Assembly (NCBI GenBank): GCA_963736355.1
Contig: CAVTOO010000004.1
Location: 396,996-460,995, forward strand
DNA from: CAVTOO01 sp963736355
GTDB taxonomy: Bacteria; Pseudomonadota; Alphaproteobacteria; Rhizobiales; Xanthobacteraceae
DNA length: 64,000 bases
Reading direction: 5' to 3'
Shown: positions 44,976 to 52,184 of the stretch, piece after piece
Numbering within the stretch: the stretch's first letter is position 1
How the letters are laid out: the number at the start of each line of letters is the position of its first letter
The notes under the pieces: generated by a model
Database searches by the model: none
What the model was told of the DNA's origin: nothing
Seen by the model: only the letters and a program-made list of their open reading frames with translations
Program-made: the position numbers and the translations under genes

Positions 44976-45049
44976 GAGCATGATCCGGAAAAGTGGGTAC
45001 CGGTTTTCCGAAAAGGCTTGTCCCCGGACTTGATCCGGGGATCATGCTC
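44976..45049. repeat. Palindromic repeat folding as a three-way junction (RPE-like), copy 3
   Basis: GAGCATGAT (44976-44984) pairs with ATCATGCTC (45041-45049). Inside are two more hairpins: GGAAAA/TTTTCC (44987-44992 with 45004-45009) and CCCCGGA/TCCGGGG (45022-45028 with 45034-45040). The GGTACCGG core resembles the repeats at 4820 and 12165. It separates the convergent aroE and GntR genes, where it could also stop transcription. Confidence 0.7.
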
Positions 45050-45075
45050 AAGAAATAAAGCTCTTTTTGCTTCGT

Positions 45076-45825
45076 CTATTTGGTCGAAGCGCCGGCGCTG
45101 AGAATATTCATCGGATCGAGATCGAGCGAATGCGCCGGCAGCGTATCGGTCTCGAACAGATCGGGGTGCGCGCGGCACAGATGCGGCAGCACCAGAAGAA
45201 TTTCCCGCAAGTGCAATCGAACGGCCGCTTCGGCTGCAGTCGCATCGTGTGCGGCGATGGCGTTGAGAATGTCGGTGTGTTGCTCGATCAGAAGTGACAT
45301 CGGCGATGCACGTGGCAGGCTGAGAAAGCGCACGCGGTCGGTCTGTGCCTTGATGTCCTCGATCACCATCCAGATTTTGGCGCCGTCGACCGACTCCGCC
45401 ATCAGGCGATGGAACGACTCGTCATGCGCCAGAAACGCGCGTTGATCCTCGACGGCAGCAGCGGCCCGTTGCGCCTCGATGGCCTGCTTCATGCGCTCGA
45501 TGGCACCGGGTGAGGCAATCGAGCAGGCCGAACGCGCCACGGCGACTTCGACCGCCTCGCGCACGAACCGCGCATTGGCGAGATCGCGCAACGAAATCTT
45601 GCTCACATAGGTGCCGCGCTGGGGCATGATCTGCACCAGCTGGTTTTCGGCGAGCTTGATGAAAGCCTCGCGCACGGGCTGGCGGCTGACGCCGAACCGG
45701 TCGGCGATTTCCTTTTCCGACAGCGCCTGGCCCGGCAGCAATTGCATCGCGACGATCTCGCGCCGCAAGGCCTGGTAAATCTGGGGCGCGATCGCGCCGC
45801 GCAGGTCGAGAATGGAATCGGTCAT
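45076..45825 (-). CDS. GntR-family (FadR/FCD) transcriptional regulator
   Basis: A 249-residue regulator starting MTDSILDLRGAIAPQIYQAL at 45825 (the open frame extends left without homology). The N-terminal winged HTH contains LLPGQALSEKEIADRFGVSRQPVREAFIKLAENQL. The C-terminal FCD all-helical domain carries the metal-site pattern AHDESFHRLMAES and HTDILNAIAAHD, with a later HLREIL. It probably senses a carboxylate. No target gene is obvious: it is convergent with aroE and its promoter faces a DUF2927 gene on the same strand. Confidence 0.92.
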   Translation of the reverse strand: MTDSILDLRGAIAPQIYQALRREIVAMQLLPGQALSEKEIADRFGVSRQPVREAFIKLAENQLVQIMPQRGTYVSKISLRDLANARFVREAVEVAVARSACSIASPGAIERMKQAIEAQRAAAAVEDQRAFLAHDESFHRLMAESVDGAKIWMVIEDIKAQTDRVRFLSLPRASPMSLLIEQHTDILNAIAAHDATAAEAAVRLHLREILLVLPHLCRAHPDLFETDTLPAHSLDLDPMNILSAGASTK

Positions 45826-45916
45826 GGGTTCGGTGTGCCTGTCATATCCAAATGTACTACTGCGCGGATTTGGTCCGCAAATCAAGAAACCGGCCATTTC
45901 GGCCGATTGAGCCCTT

Positions 45917-46708
45917 CTAAGGACCGGGCTTGTTGTTGTCCGCGACGAATGCACGCACATCGGGCAGCACCTGCGGCAGGACCGCCTGCACCTCCTGAGC
46001 GGTCATGCCCGGCTTCACGCGCGGATCGTACAGGATGTTCAGGATGTACTGATCGAAGACGCCGAAATAGCCCAACTGCACGTTGTCGTTGAACATGGTC
46101 CAGGGGACGCTGTCGGTATCGTTGATCGGCCCGAGGGCCTGAAGCATTTCCTCATACGCACAGTCGGCGAAAATGGCGTCGGACACGTTCGTCATGAGAA
46201 CGACGCTCGATCCGAGAATGCGATAGCTGTCGTCTTTGCGGAAACCAGACAGGCATTGCGGGTCGAGATTCTTGCGAATGTCGCGCATCCTGTCGCGTCC
46301 GAAGAGGCGGGTCAGCGTCGGATAGAAATCCCGTTCGCGCACCATGGTGACGACGACATTGGCGTCGCTTTGCTTCGGCGTGATGGCGAGGTCGAGATGG
46401 CGGATGTGGCGCGCAATGTCGTCGACAATCTGCTTCAGCCGCGCGCTGCGATCGGGACGGCCGCGATTGTCGATGTAGATGCGCACCGGCGTATCGTATT
46501 TCCGGATACGATCAACACGGCCGGCGAGCTGAAACTCCGCGCCGATGGTGGTCTTGAGAAAGCCGTCAATGATCTCGGCGTCGGTGAAGGTCGTGCGCTG
46601 CGCCGATTTGCGCACGAAGCCATCCTGCGCCGTCGCCGCCGTCGCACAGGCGACCGAAGCAGCAAGCAGGAGCGGGCCGATGGCGGACGACAGCGGGATC
46701 ACGTTCAA
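45917..46708 (-). CDS. DUF2927 domain-containing exported protein
   Basis: A 263-residue protein with a signal peptide (LSSAIGPLLLAASVACATAATA, cleavage before QDGF) and a single DUF2927 region (about 40-235). The body includes VRIYIDNRGRPDRSA, a Cys pair (DPQCLSGFR and FADCAYEEM) that could form a disulphide, and a DPRVKPGMTAQEVQAVLP tail. The family is common in alphaproteobacteria and its role is unknown. The L,D-transpeptidase gene lies upstream on the same strand, with a strong terminator between, so it is a separate unit. Periplasmic location is inferred. Confidence 0.83.
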   Translation of the reverse strand: MNVIPLSSAIGPLLLAASVACATAATAQDGFVRKSAQRTTFTDAEIIDGFLKTTIGAEFQLAGRVDRIRKYDTPVRIYIDNRGRPDRSARLKQIVDDIARHIRHLDLAITPKQSDANVVVTMVRERDFYPTLTRLFGRDRMRDIRKNLDPQCLSGFRKDDSYRILGSSVVLMTNVSDAIFADCAYEEMLQALGPINDTDSVPWTMFNDNVQLGYFGVFDQYILNILYDPRVKPGMTAQEVQAVLPQVLPDVRAFVADNNKPGP

Positions 46709-46750
46709 GAGGTAGCTGCTTTTGTCTTGAGCGCAAGGACGTCAAAAAAC

Positions 46751-46777
46751 AAAAGGCCGGCTTGCGGCCGGCCTTTT
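46751..46777 (-). terminator. Rho-independent terminator of the L,D-transpeptidase gene
   Basis: An 11-bp stem AAAAGGCCGGC/GCCGGCCTTTT (46751-46761 with 46767-46777) with a 5-base loop. On the minus strand it is followed by TTTTGTTTTTTG. It lies 23 bases past the transpeptidase stop. Confidence 0.9.
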
Positions 46778-46799
46778 GCAGGAATTTTGAACGGTGCGG

Positions 46800-47399
46800 T
46801 CAGTTCTGAACGACCACTATCGCACCGACATTGACGCGGCTGTAGAGGTCGATGACGTCCGCATTGACCATGCGGAAGCAGCCCGACGACACGGCCTGAC
46901 CGATCGTCTCCGGCTCGTTGGAGCCGTGGATGCGGTAAAGCGTCGAACCAAGATACATGGCGCGTGCGCCAAGCGGATTGTCCTCGCCGCCCTTCATGTG
47001 GCGGGGCAGGTCGGGGCGACGCTTGAGCATCTGCGACGGCGGGGTCCAATCCGGCCATTCCTTCTTGGCGGTGACGCGATGCGTGCCGCCCCAGCGGAAG
47101 CCATCGCGGCCCACGCCGATGCCGTAGCGAACGGCCTGGCCGTTGCCGAGGATATAGTACAGGCGCCGTTCCTTGGTGCTGATGTAGATCGAACCGGCGG
47201 GCTGCTTGGAGTCGAACGCGACGGTGGTGCGCGACACAGGGCCGGAGTTGCCGCTGAACGCGCCGAATTTGTAGCGCTGGCTGGCGGGTGCGCCGCCGTA
47301 CAGCGTGTCCAGATAATCCTGAGCGCGGGCGCTTGTGGATCCGAAGCTGACGGCAAGCAAGGCTATGGCGAAAAAGGAATAAATCAGGCGGGTCATCAT
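46800..47399 (-). CDS. L,D-transpeptidase (YkuD/ErfK family)
   Basis: A 199-residue exported enzyme that makes 3-3 peptidoglycan cross-links or anchors proteins. The signal peptide LIYSFFAIALLAVSFGSTSARA precedes QDYLDTLYGG. The YkuD domain shows SIYISTKERRLYYILGNGQA, RIHGSNEPETIG and the catalytic S-S-G-C-F-R-M. GAAAGAG lies before two adjacent ATG codons (47399 or 47396); the frame further left is not coding. A strong terminator follows. Periplasmic or cell-wall location is expected. Confidence 0.93.
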   Translation of the reverse strand: MMTRLIYSFFAIALLAVSFGSTSARAQDYLDTLYGGAPASQRYKFGAFSGNSGPVSRTTVAFDSKQPAGSIYISTKERRLYYILGNGQAVRYGIGVGRDGFRWGGTHRVTAKKEWPDWTPPSQMLKRRPDLPRHMKGGEDNPLGARAMYLGSTLYRIHGSNEPETIGQAVSSGCFRMVNADVIDLYSRVNVGAIVVVQN

Positions 47400-47612
47400 G
47401 GCTCTTTCAGTGATCCGGCTCGGAGGGAATCGAGGCGGCAATTGGGCCGCACGCCACGAGAGAGGCCATAATTTGCCGGAATTCGCAACCCACAGGCGCG
47501 TGAGTTCCCCGCGACAAAACAACGGGGAACAATCTTGTTCGACGCTGTGACATCGATGCATCAACCGGACGGTATGTGTGTGCGGAATGTGCCGTCTCGC
47601 GGTGAGACGAAA

Positions 47613-47687
47613 TGGTGGGCGCTGAAGGGATCGAACCTTCGACCTCTCCCGTGTGAAGGGAACGCTCTCCCGCTGAGCTAAGCGCCC
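47613..47687 (-). tRNA. tRNA-Val (anticodon CAC)
   Basis: On the minus strand this folds as a full cloverleaf: acceptor GGGCGCU/AGCGCCC, D arm GCUC...GAGC, anticodon stem UUCCC/GGGAG with loop UUCACAC, and T arm GAAGG-UUCGAUC-CCUUC. Anticodon CAC is at 47653-47655. The discriminator is A and CCA is encoded (47613-47615). It lies between the transpeptidase and coiled-coil genes. Confidence 0.95.
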
Positions 47688-47780
47688 GGACCCGTTCGGG
47701 GGCCGAAGACGGGGCGGATTTAGGGAAGCCAGACCCTTGGTGTCAAGCCGAGCCTGCGTGGCGTGGTCTGAAAGGGCCGA

Positions 47781-49005
47781 TCAGCCCCGGCCGGCGCGCG
47801 ATACGTGGGCCTGCAGGGCCTTGATGCGCTCGGCCAGCGCGCCCTGAGTGGTGGCCGCTCCATTGGCGTTGCCGTTGCGGCGGGCCGGCTCCGCCAGGAT
47901 CGTCTCGATCGGGGAGCCGGGGCCTTCGAGCGCGATCGCCAGCCGGGCGACCTCGGCGGCAATCTCGCTGATGCGCTCGCGCAGCTGCGCATTTTCGGTG
48001 CGTTCGGTGCTCCACGAGCCCTGCGCTTGCGCCACGGCGGTCGCTGTCTCGTTGCGCAAAGCCTCGATCTGCTTTTCCAGATCGGCCCGCTGCGTGCGCA
48101 CCTGCTCGCGCAGGGCCGCGACGGTTTCGGTCGCGTCCGTCAGCGCCGCGCGCAATTCGCGTTCGGTCTTGTGTCCGAGTTCGACCTGTTGCCGCAGACA
48201 GGTTTGCTTCGGTCTCGCGCTCGGCAAGCATCTTGCCCTGGCCCGACAACTGAGTTTCGAGATCATCGACCCGGTCCGAACGCGCCTCGGCTTCGCGCGT
48301 CTTCGTGGCCAACTCGCCTTCAAGCTCTTTCACGCGGGCGTCGAGGGTCTCGGCGCGGCTGCGCGTGGAGTTGAGTTCGTCGGTCACGTTCGCATTCTGG
48401 CTGCGCTGCAGCTCGAGCCGCTCCCGCGTGCCGATGACATCTTTTTCGGCGCTCTCGGCGCGCGACTTGAGCACTTCCATCTGCGTCGTCAGGGCGACGA
48501 GTTCGACCTGACGGCTGTCCGCGGACATGGTCCGGTCGGTCAGTTCATGCGTGAGCTTGGTGATCTGCGCCTGCTTCTCGGCGAGTTCGCGTTCGACGCT
48601 GAGCAGCTTCTCGGTCTTGGTGCCGGCGTCGGTGTCGATCGTCCGCAACTGCTCGAGCAAACTTTTCTCGCGTTCCTCATTTGCCAGGATCGCGGCGTTC
48701 TTGTCGTCCAGCTCGAGCTTGAGGCGATTGACGGCATCGGACTTCTTGCCGAGTTCGGCCGCCTGGCTCGCGGTCCGCGCCTTGAGCTGATCGACGCTCA
48801 TTTCCAGACGCCGCGCCGACATGGCGAATTCGGCCCGCAGCTGATCCTTGTCGGCCTGAATCTCGGCCAGCGACAGCGGCGTGGAGGCTTCGAGCCGCTT
48901 CATCGTCAGGCGCACCGCGCGCGCATGCACGAGCGGCACGATGCCAAGCCCGATCAGGGCGGCCAGAAGAAAGCCGATCGCAAGAAACATGATCGGTTCG
49001 ACCAT
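47781..49005 (-). pseudogene. Membrane-anchored coiled-coil protein, one frameshift
   Basis: An N-terminal membrane segment (IMFLAIGFLLAALIGLGIVPLV) is followed by about 300 residues of heptad-rich, Glu/Lys/Gln/Arg/Leu-rich coiled coil (for instance KSLLEQLRTIDTDAGTKTEK). The frame changes near 48195-48235 by one extra base. The continuation remains coiled coil (ALREQVRTQRADLEKQIEAL) and ends with LAERIKALQAHVSRAGRG. This gives about 408 residues. Family identity is not known to me beyond resemblance to uncharacterised Bradyrhizobium-like proteins. Inner-membrane with a cytoplasmic coil is the simplest reading. Confidence 0.7.
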
Positions 49006-49130
49006 GAGCCACGCTCCTCAAACGCCACGCGAAAGCGCCACCATATGCCACGCGAGGGGCGGTGAGCGCCAGCACTTGCAAGCCTGTCGCGAGCCGCGAT
49101 TCACGGCCCGCCAGGCTTTAATCCGTCAAC

Positions 49131-49703
49131 TCAGAAGGGATTCCAGGTCGGCTGGTTGGTGAACTTCAGGTAGCCGATATTGGCGCCCAGCCGCAGCCCG
49201 ACACCGGACCGGATCGGCACCACCACGATGTTGTTGAAGGTCAGCGCCGTCATGCCGAAGCCGCCGACGAAATAGGCGGAGCCGTCGACGCCGCCAAAGC
49301 GCTGGAACACCGCACTGGTCGACGGCAGGTTATAGACGAGCATCATGGTGCGGGCGCCGTCGCCACCCCAGTCGAAGCCGACCGAGGGACCCTGCCAGTA
49401 CACTTTCATGTCGCCGGCATTCTTGGTGTAGAGCGTGCCTTCGCCGTAGCGCAGGCCGGCAATGAAGGCGCCGCTGCCTTCCTCGCCCAGAATATAGCCG
49501 TTGGGTTGTCCCCACTGGCTGGTGGCGCGCTCAACCACAGAGGCGAGCCCACGCGAGACGGTGCCGAAGAACTGGTGTCCGGCATTGAGAATTTCGTCGG
49601 GGCCGTAGGTCTGGCCGCGTCGGGCGCCCTGGGCTTCGACCGGGCCAGCAGACAGGGCCAACAGCGTCACGATCAACGCCGCAAGACGGGAAAGAAAGGT
49701 CAT
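49131..49703 (-). CDS. DUF1134 domain-containing exported protein
   Basis: A 190-residue protein with a signal peptide (LAALIVTLLALSAGPVEA, cleavage before QGAR). The mature part is one DUF1134 domain: TYGPDEILNAGHQFFGTVSRG, GYILGEEGSGAFIAGLRYGEG and FDWGGDGARTMMLVYNLPST. It is rich in Gly and beta strand and probably resides in the periplasm or outer membrane. The family is conserved in alphaproteobacteria without known function. The gene is divergent from the YHS gene. Length and start agree with the family. Confidence 0.85.
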   Translation of the reverse strand: MTFLSRLAALIVTLLALSAGPVEAQGARRGQTYGPDEILNAGHQFFGTVSRGLASVVERATSQWGQPNGYILGEEGSGAFIAGLRYGEGTLYTKNAGDMKVYWQGPSVGFDWGGDGARTMMLVYNLPSTSAVFQRFGGVDGSAYFVGGFGMTALTFNNIVVVPIRSGVGLRLGANIGYLKFTNQPTWNPF

Positions 49704-49825
49704 GGATATTGCCCCAAAATCGGTGGCGGTGGGTCAATCGTCGGAACTCTGAGGTTCAGCTTAACTCCGTGCTCACGGCGCGAGATTAAGCTGTCCGGCG
49801 AATCGGAACCTTGTGAACCACAACT

Positions 49826-50317
49826 ATGACGGCAGCGCGGCACAGAGGAAAGGGTTCGAGCCCGTTGATCGGGCTTATCTTTCTGGCTGCCAGCCTTCTG
49901 GCGGGGCCGGCCGGCGCCGGCACGAGCGAGCGTATCGTTGCCGATCCGAACAGCGGGCTCGCCATTTACGGTTTCGATCCGATCGCCTATTTCACCGACG
50001 GTACCCCGGTGCGGGGCCGGGAGGATGTCGAGCTGACTTTCGCCGGCGCGGTCTGGCGTTTCCGCCATGAATCCGACCGGGCGGCGTTTCTCGCTCACCC
50101 CGACGTCTATGCGCCCCAGTTCGGCGGCTACGATCCGGTGGATGTCGCCCAGGGCCGCACAATTCCGGGCCACCCGCAGCTCTGGCTGGTCAGGGGTCAA
50201 CGACTCTATCTGTTCGCCAGCGAACGCAATCGCGCGACGTTCGCGCGCACCGCGGGCGTTCTTCTTGTCGATGCTTATCAACGCTGGCCTGCGCTGCACG
50301 ACAGTCTTCCAGAATAG
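49826..50317 (+). CDS. YHS-domain exported protein
   Basis: A 163-residue protein. A hydrophobic segment SSPLIGLIFLAASLLAGPAG acts as a signal peptide, then the YHS-like domain: GLAIYGFDPIAYFTDGTPV, VWRFRHESDRAAFLAHPDVY and PQFGGYDPVDVAQGR. YHS domains often bind metal or occur near copper and heavy-metal functions, but here the metal ligands are not obvious. It is divergent from DUF1134 and convergent with cysQ. Function unknown; periplasmic location likely. Confidence 0.83.
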   Translation: MTAARHRGKGSSPLIGLIFLAASLLAGPAGAGTSERIVADPNSGLAIYGFDPIAYFTDGTPVRGREDVELTFAGAVWRFRHESDRAAFLAHPDVYAPQFGGYDPVDVAQGRTIPGHPQLWLVRGQRLYLFASERNRATFARTAGVLLVDAYQRWPALHDSLPE

Positions 50318-50355
50318 CACGCAGCGCTGTCAGGCGAGGTGCGGATCTGTTCGCG

Positions 50356-51153
50356 TCACGACGCAGCCGGATCGCCCCAGGCGATAAAATCCGGAACCAG
50401 AAATTTCGCTTCGCTCCGACCGAACAGCAACTCGCTGCCGTCGCCGCGCGTGATCTTGCCGCCGGCCGCGATCACCAGCGCCGCGCCAGCCGCCACATCC
50501 CACTCGCTTGTCGGCGCCAGCCTCGGATAGATGTCCGCGCGGCCATCGGCCACGTGGCAGAATTTGATCGCCGAGCCGAGCTTGGTTGTCGTTGCGCCAT
50601 GTGCCGTGACAAAGGCCGATGTACGTGGGTCAAGATGCGAGCGGCTTGCCACCACTGAGCACGTGCCGCGATGGCCGCGCCGCGTCTGGATCGGCGTCGC
50701 GGTGTCGGCGTTCCAGTCGAGACGCTCGGCGCGATGTCCGATCAATCCGCGCCATGTCTGGCGCAAGATCGGCGATGCAATCACCCCGAGCACGGGCTTG
50801 CCGCGCGTGATCAGCGCGATGTTGACGGCGTACTCGTCGCGCCCGGCCACATATTCACGCGTGCCGTCGAGCGGATCGATGATGAAAAAGCTGCCATCGA
50901 ATGGGCCTGTGGCGGCGGCCGCGCGTTCTTCCGAGACGACCGGAATGGAAGGTGCGAGCCTTGCCAGGCCGTCGATGAGGACCGCGTCGGCTGCGAGGTC
51001 GGCCCGCGTGACGGGCGATCCATCGGTCTTGTCGGTGCGCATCATCGCATCGCGCGGCACGGCAAGAATCGCAGCGCTTGCGGCGCGGGCGAGATCGGCC
51101 AGCGGATTGAGGAGAGCGACGCAGTCGTCGAAGGCAAGGATGGGCGCTGGCAT
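50356..51153 (-). CDS. cysQ: 3'(2'),5'-bisphosphate nucleotidase (inositol monophosphatase family)
   Basis: A 265-residue Mg-dependent phosphatase that removes phosphate from PAP (adenosine 3',5'-bisphosphate) during sulfate assimilation. Metal-site motifs: DGSPVTRADLAAD, VVSEER, IIDPLDGTREY, and TSEWDVAAGAALVIAAGG. ATG 51153 (MPAPILAFDD) is chosen by family start; the open frame continues about 770 bases upstream through chpT without meaning. It is divergent from chpT, with start codons 217 bases apart. An inositol or fructose phosphatase role is less likely given the D-G-T-R-E-Y signature. Confidence 0.9.
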   Translation of the reverse strand: MPAPILAFDDCVALLNPLADLARAASAAILAVPRDAMMRTDKTDGSPVTRADLAADAVLIDGLARLAPSIPVVSEERAAAATGPFDGSFFIIDPLDGTREYVAGRDEYAVNIALITRGKPVLGVIASPILRQTWRGLIGHRAERLDWNADTATPIQTRRGHRGTCSVVASRSHLDPRTSAFVTAHGATTTKLGSAIKFCHVADGRADIYPRLAPTSEWDVAAGAALVIAAGGKITRGDGSELLFGRSEAKFLVPDFIAWGDPAAS

Positions 51154-51315
51154 GCTGTTGATGTCTGGAGAAGCGATGGAGCCTGTGCCGGGATTGCTTG
51201 GCAGCCCGGCAAGGCGCGGTGTATCACATCGGAGGCTTCGATTCGCCGCTTCCGTCTGCGCGAGGCCACAGTTTCCGTCGATGTGTTGCCTTCGCAGACG
51301 TGCCAGTTCCAGAAA

Positions 51316-51363
51316 CTTGTCCAAGAACTTGCCCAAGAATTCGCCCAAGAACTCGCCAAGGAA
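51316..51363 (+). repeat. Four 12-bp tandem repeats just before chpT
   Basis: Units at 51316, 51328, 51340 and 51352 vary around CTTGCCCAAGAA. They are in frame with chpT and would encode LVQE-LAQE-FAQE-LAKE, ending 6 bases before the ATG. They may be an N-terminal extension of ChpT from an upstream GTG or TTG, or just leader sequence. Confidence 0.75.
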
Positions 51364-51369
51364 TCCCTG

Positions 51370-52005
51370 ATGACCGGCCCCGCCGCACCCGACGCTCTCG
51401 ATCTTGCTGCCCTGCTGTGCTCGCGTGTGTGCCACGATCTCATCAGTCCCGTCGGCGCCATCGTCAACGGGCTTGAGGTTCTCGACGACAATCCGACGCC
51501 CGACGACCGCGAATTCGCGCTCGGGCTGATCCGCAAAAGCGCCCGCAACGCCTCCGCCAAGCTGCAGTTCTGCCGGCTGGCGTTTGGCGCGGCGGGCTCC
51601 GCCGGCGCCCAGATCGACACTGGCGATGCCGAGAACATGGCGCGCGGGGTGATCGAGGACGAGAAGACGAAAATTACCTGGGGTCTGCCGCGGCTCCTGT
51701 TGCCCAAGAACCGCGTCAAGCTTCTGCTGAATATGCTGATCGTTGCCCAGCAGACGATTCCCCGTGGCGGGTCCCTGTCGGTCACGCCGGTCGGCGAGGG
51801 CGACACGATGGCGTTCGAGATCAAGGCGATCGGCCCCAATGCCCGGCTGCCGCAGAACATCATGGACCTGCTGGCCGGCAGCCATCCGGCCGCGATCGAC
51901 GCCCACGCGGTCCAGCCGCACTACACGCGGCTCCTGGCGCAGGCCTGCGGCCTGACGGTGACGCTGCGGATGGACGGCGAGACGGTCATCATCGCCGCCG
52001 CATAA
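51370..52005 (+). CDS. chpT: Histidine phosphotransferase ChpT
   Basis: A 211-residue phosphotransferase that carries phosphate from the CckA hybrid kinase to CtrA and CpdR in alphaproteobacterial cell-cycle control. The DHp-like helix has the acceptor His in VCHDLISPVGAIVNGLEVL. The C-terminal part is the degenerate kinase fold (VTPVGEGDTMAFEIKAIGPN). ctrA, its output regulator, lies at 61220 in this window. No good Shine-Dalgarno is seen before ATG 51370; a repeat-encoded N-terminal extension is possible. It precedes cheA on the same strand by 179 bases. Confidence 0.88.
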   Translation: MTGPAAPDALDLAALLCSRVCHDLISPVGAIVNGLEVLDDNPTPDDREFALGLIRKSARNASAKLQFCRLAFGAAGSAGAQIDTGDAENMARGVIEDEKTKITWGLPRLLLPKNRVKLLLNMLIVAQQTIPRGGSLSVTPVGEGDTMAFEIKAIGPNARLPQNIMDLLAGSHPAAIDAHAVQPHYTRLLAQACGLTVTLRMDGETVIIAAA

Positions 52006-52184
52006 GGCGAATTTTCAAGCCACGGCGAGGCCCCGGTGCCTAAGGCACGGGCTTAACGAATTGATAACCAGAGCGCGGTTGTCGCCGCGTTATTGTGCAA
52101 CTCCATTTAAACTATTCTCTACCATGATGCCGGTGCCCCCGTAGGGCGCGGCGATGCCGCATGACCTTTGTAAGGCCGGCGTAA

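Noticed and set aside
4820..45049. The dispersed palindromes as a CRISPR array or insertion-sequence ends
   Set aside because: The copies are far apart, single, and have no spacers, transposase gene or target-site duplications. They fit small Hyphomicrobiales palindromic repeats.
50671..51369. Extended N-terminus for ChpT overlapping cysQ
   Set aside because: The frame is open but antisense to cysQ and without homology. Only the last repeat-encoded part before 51370 could be real.
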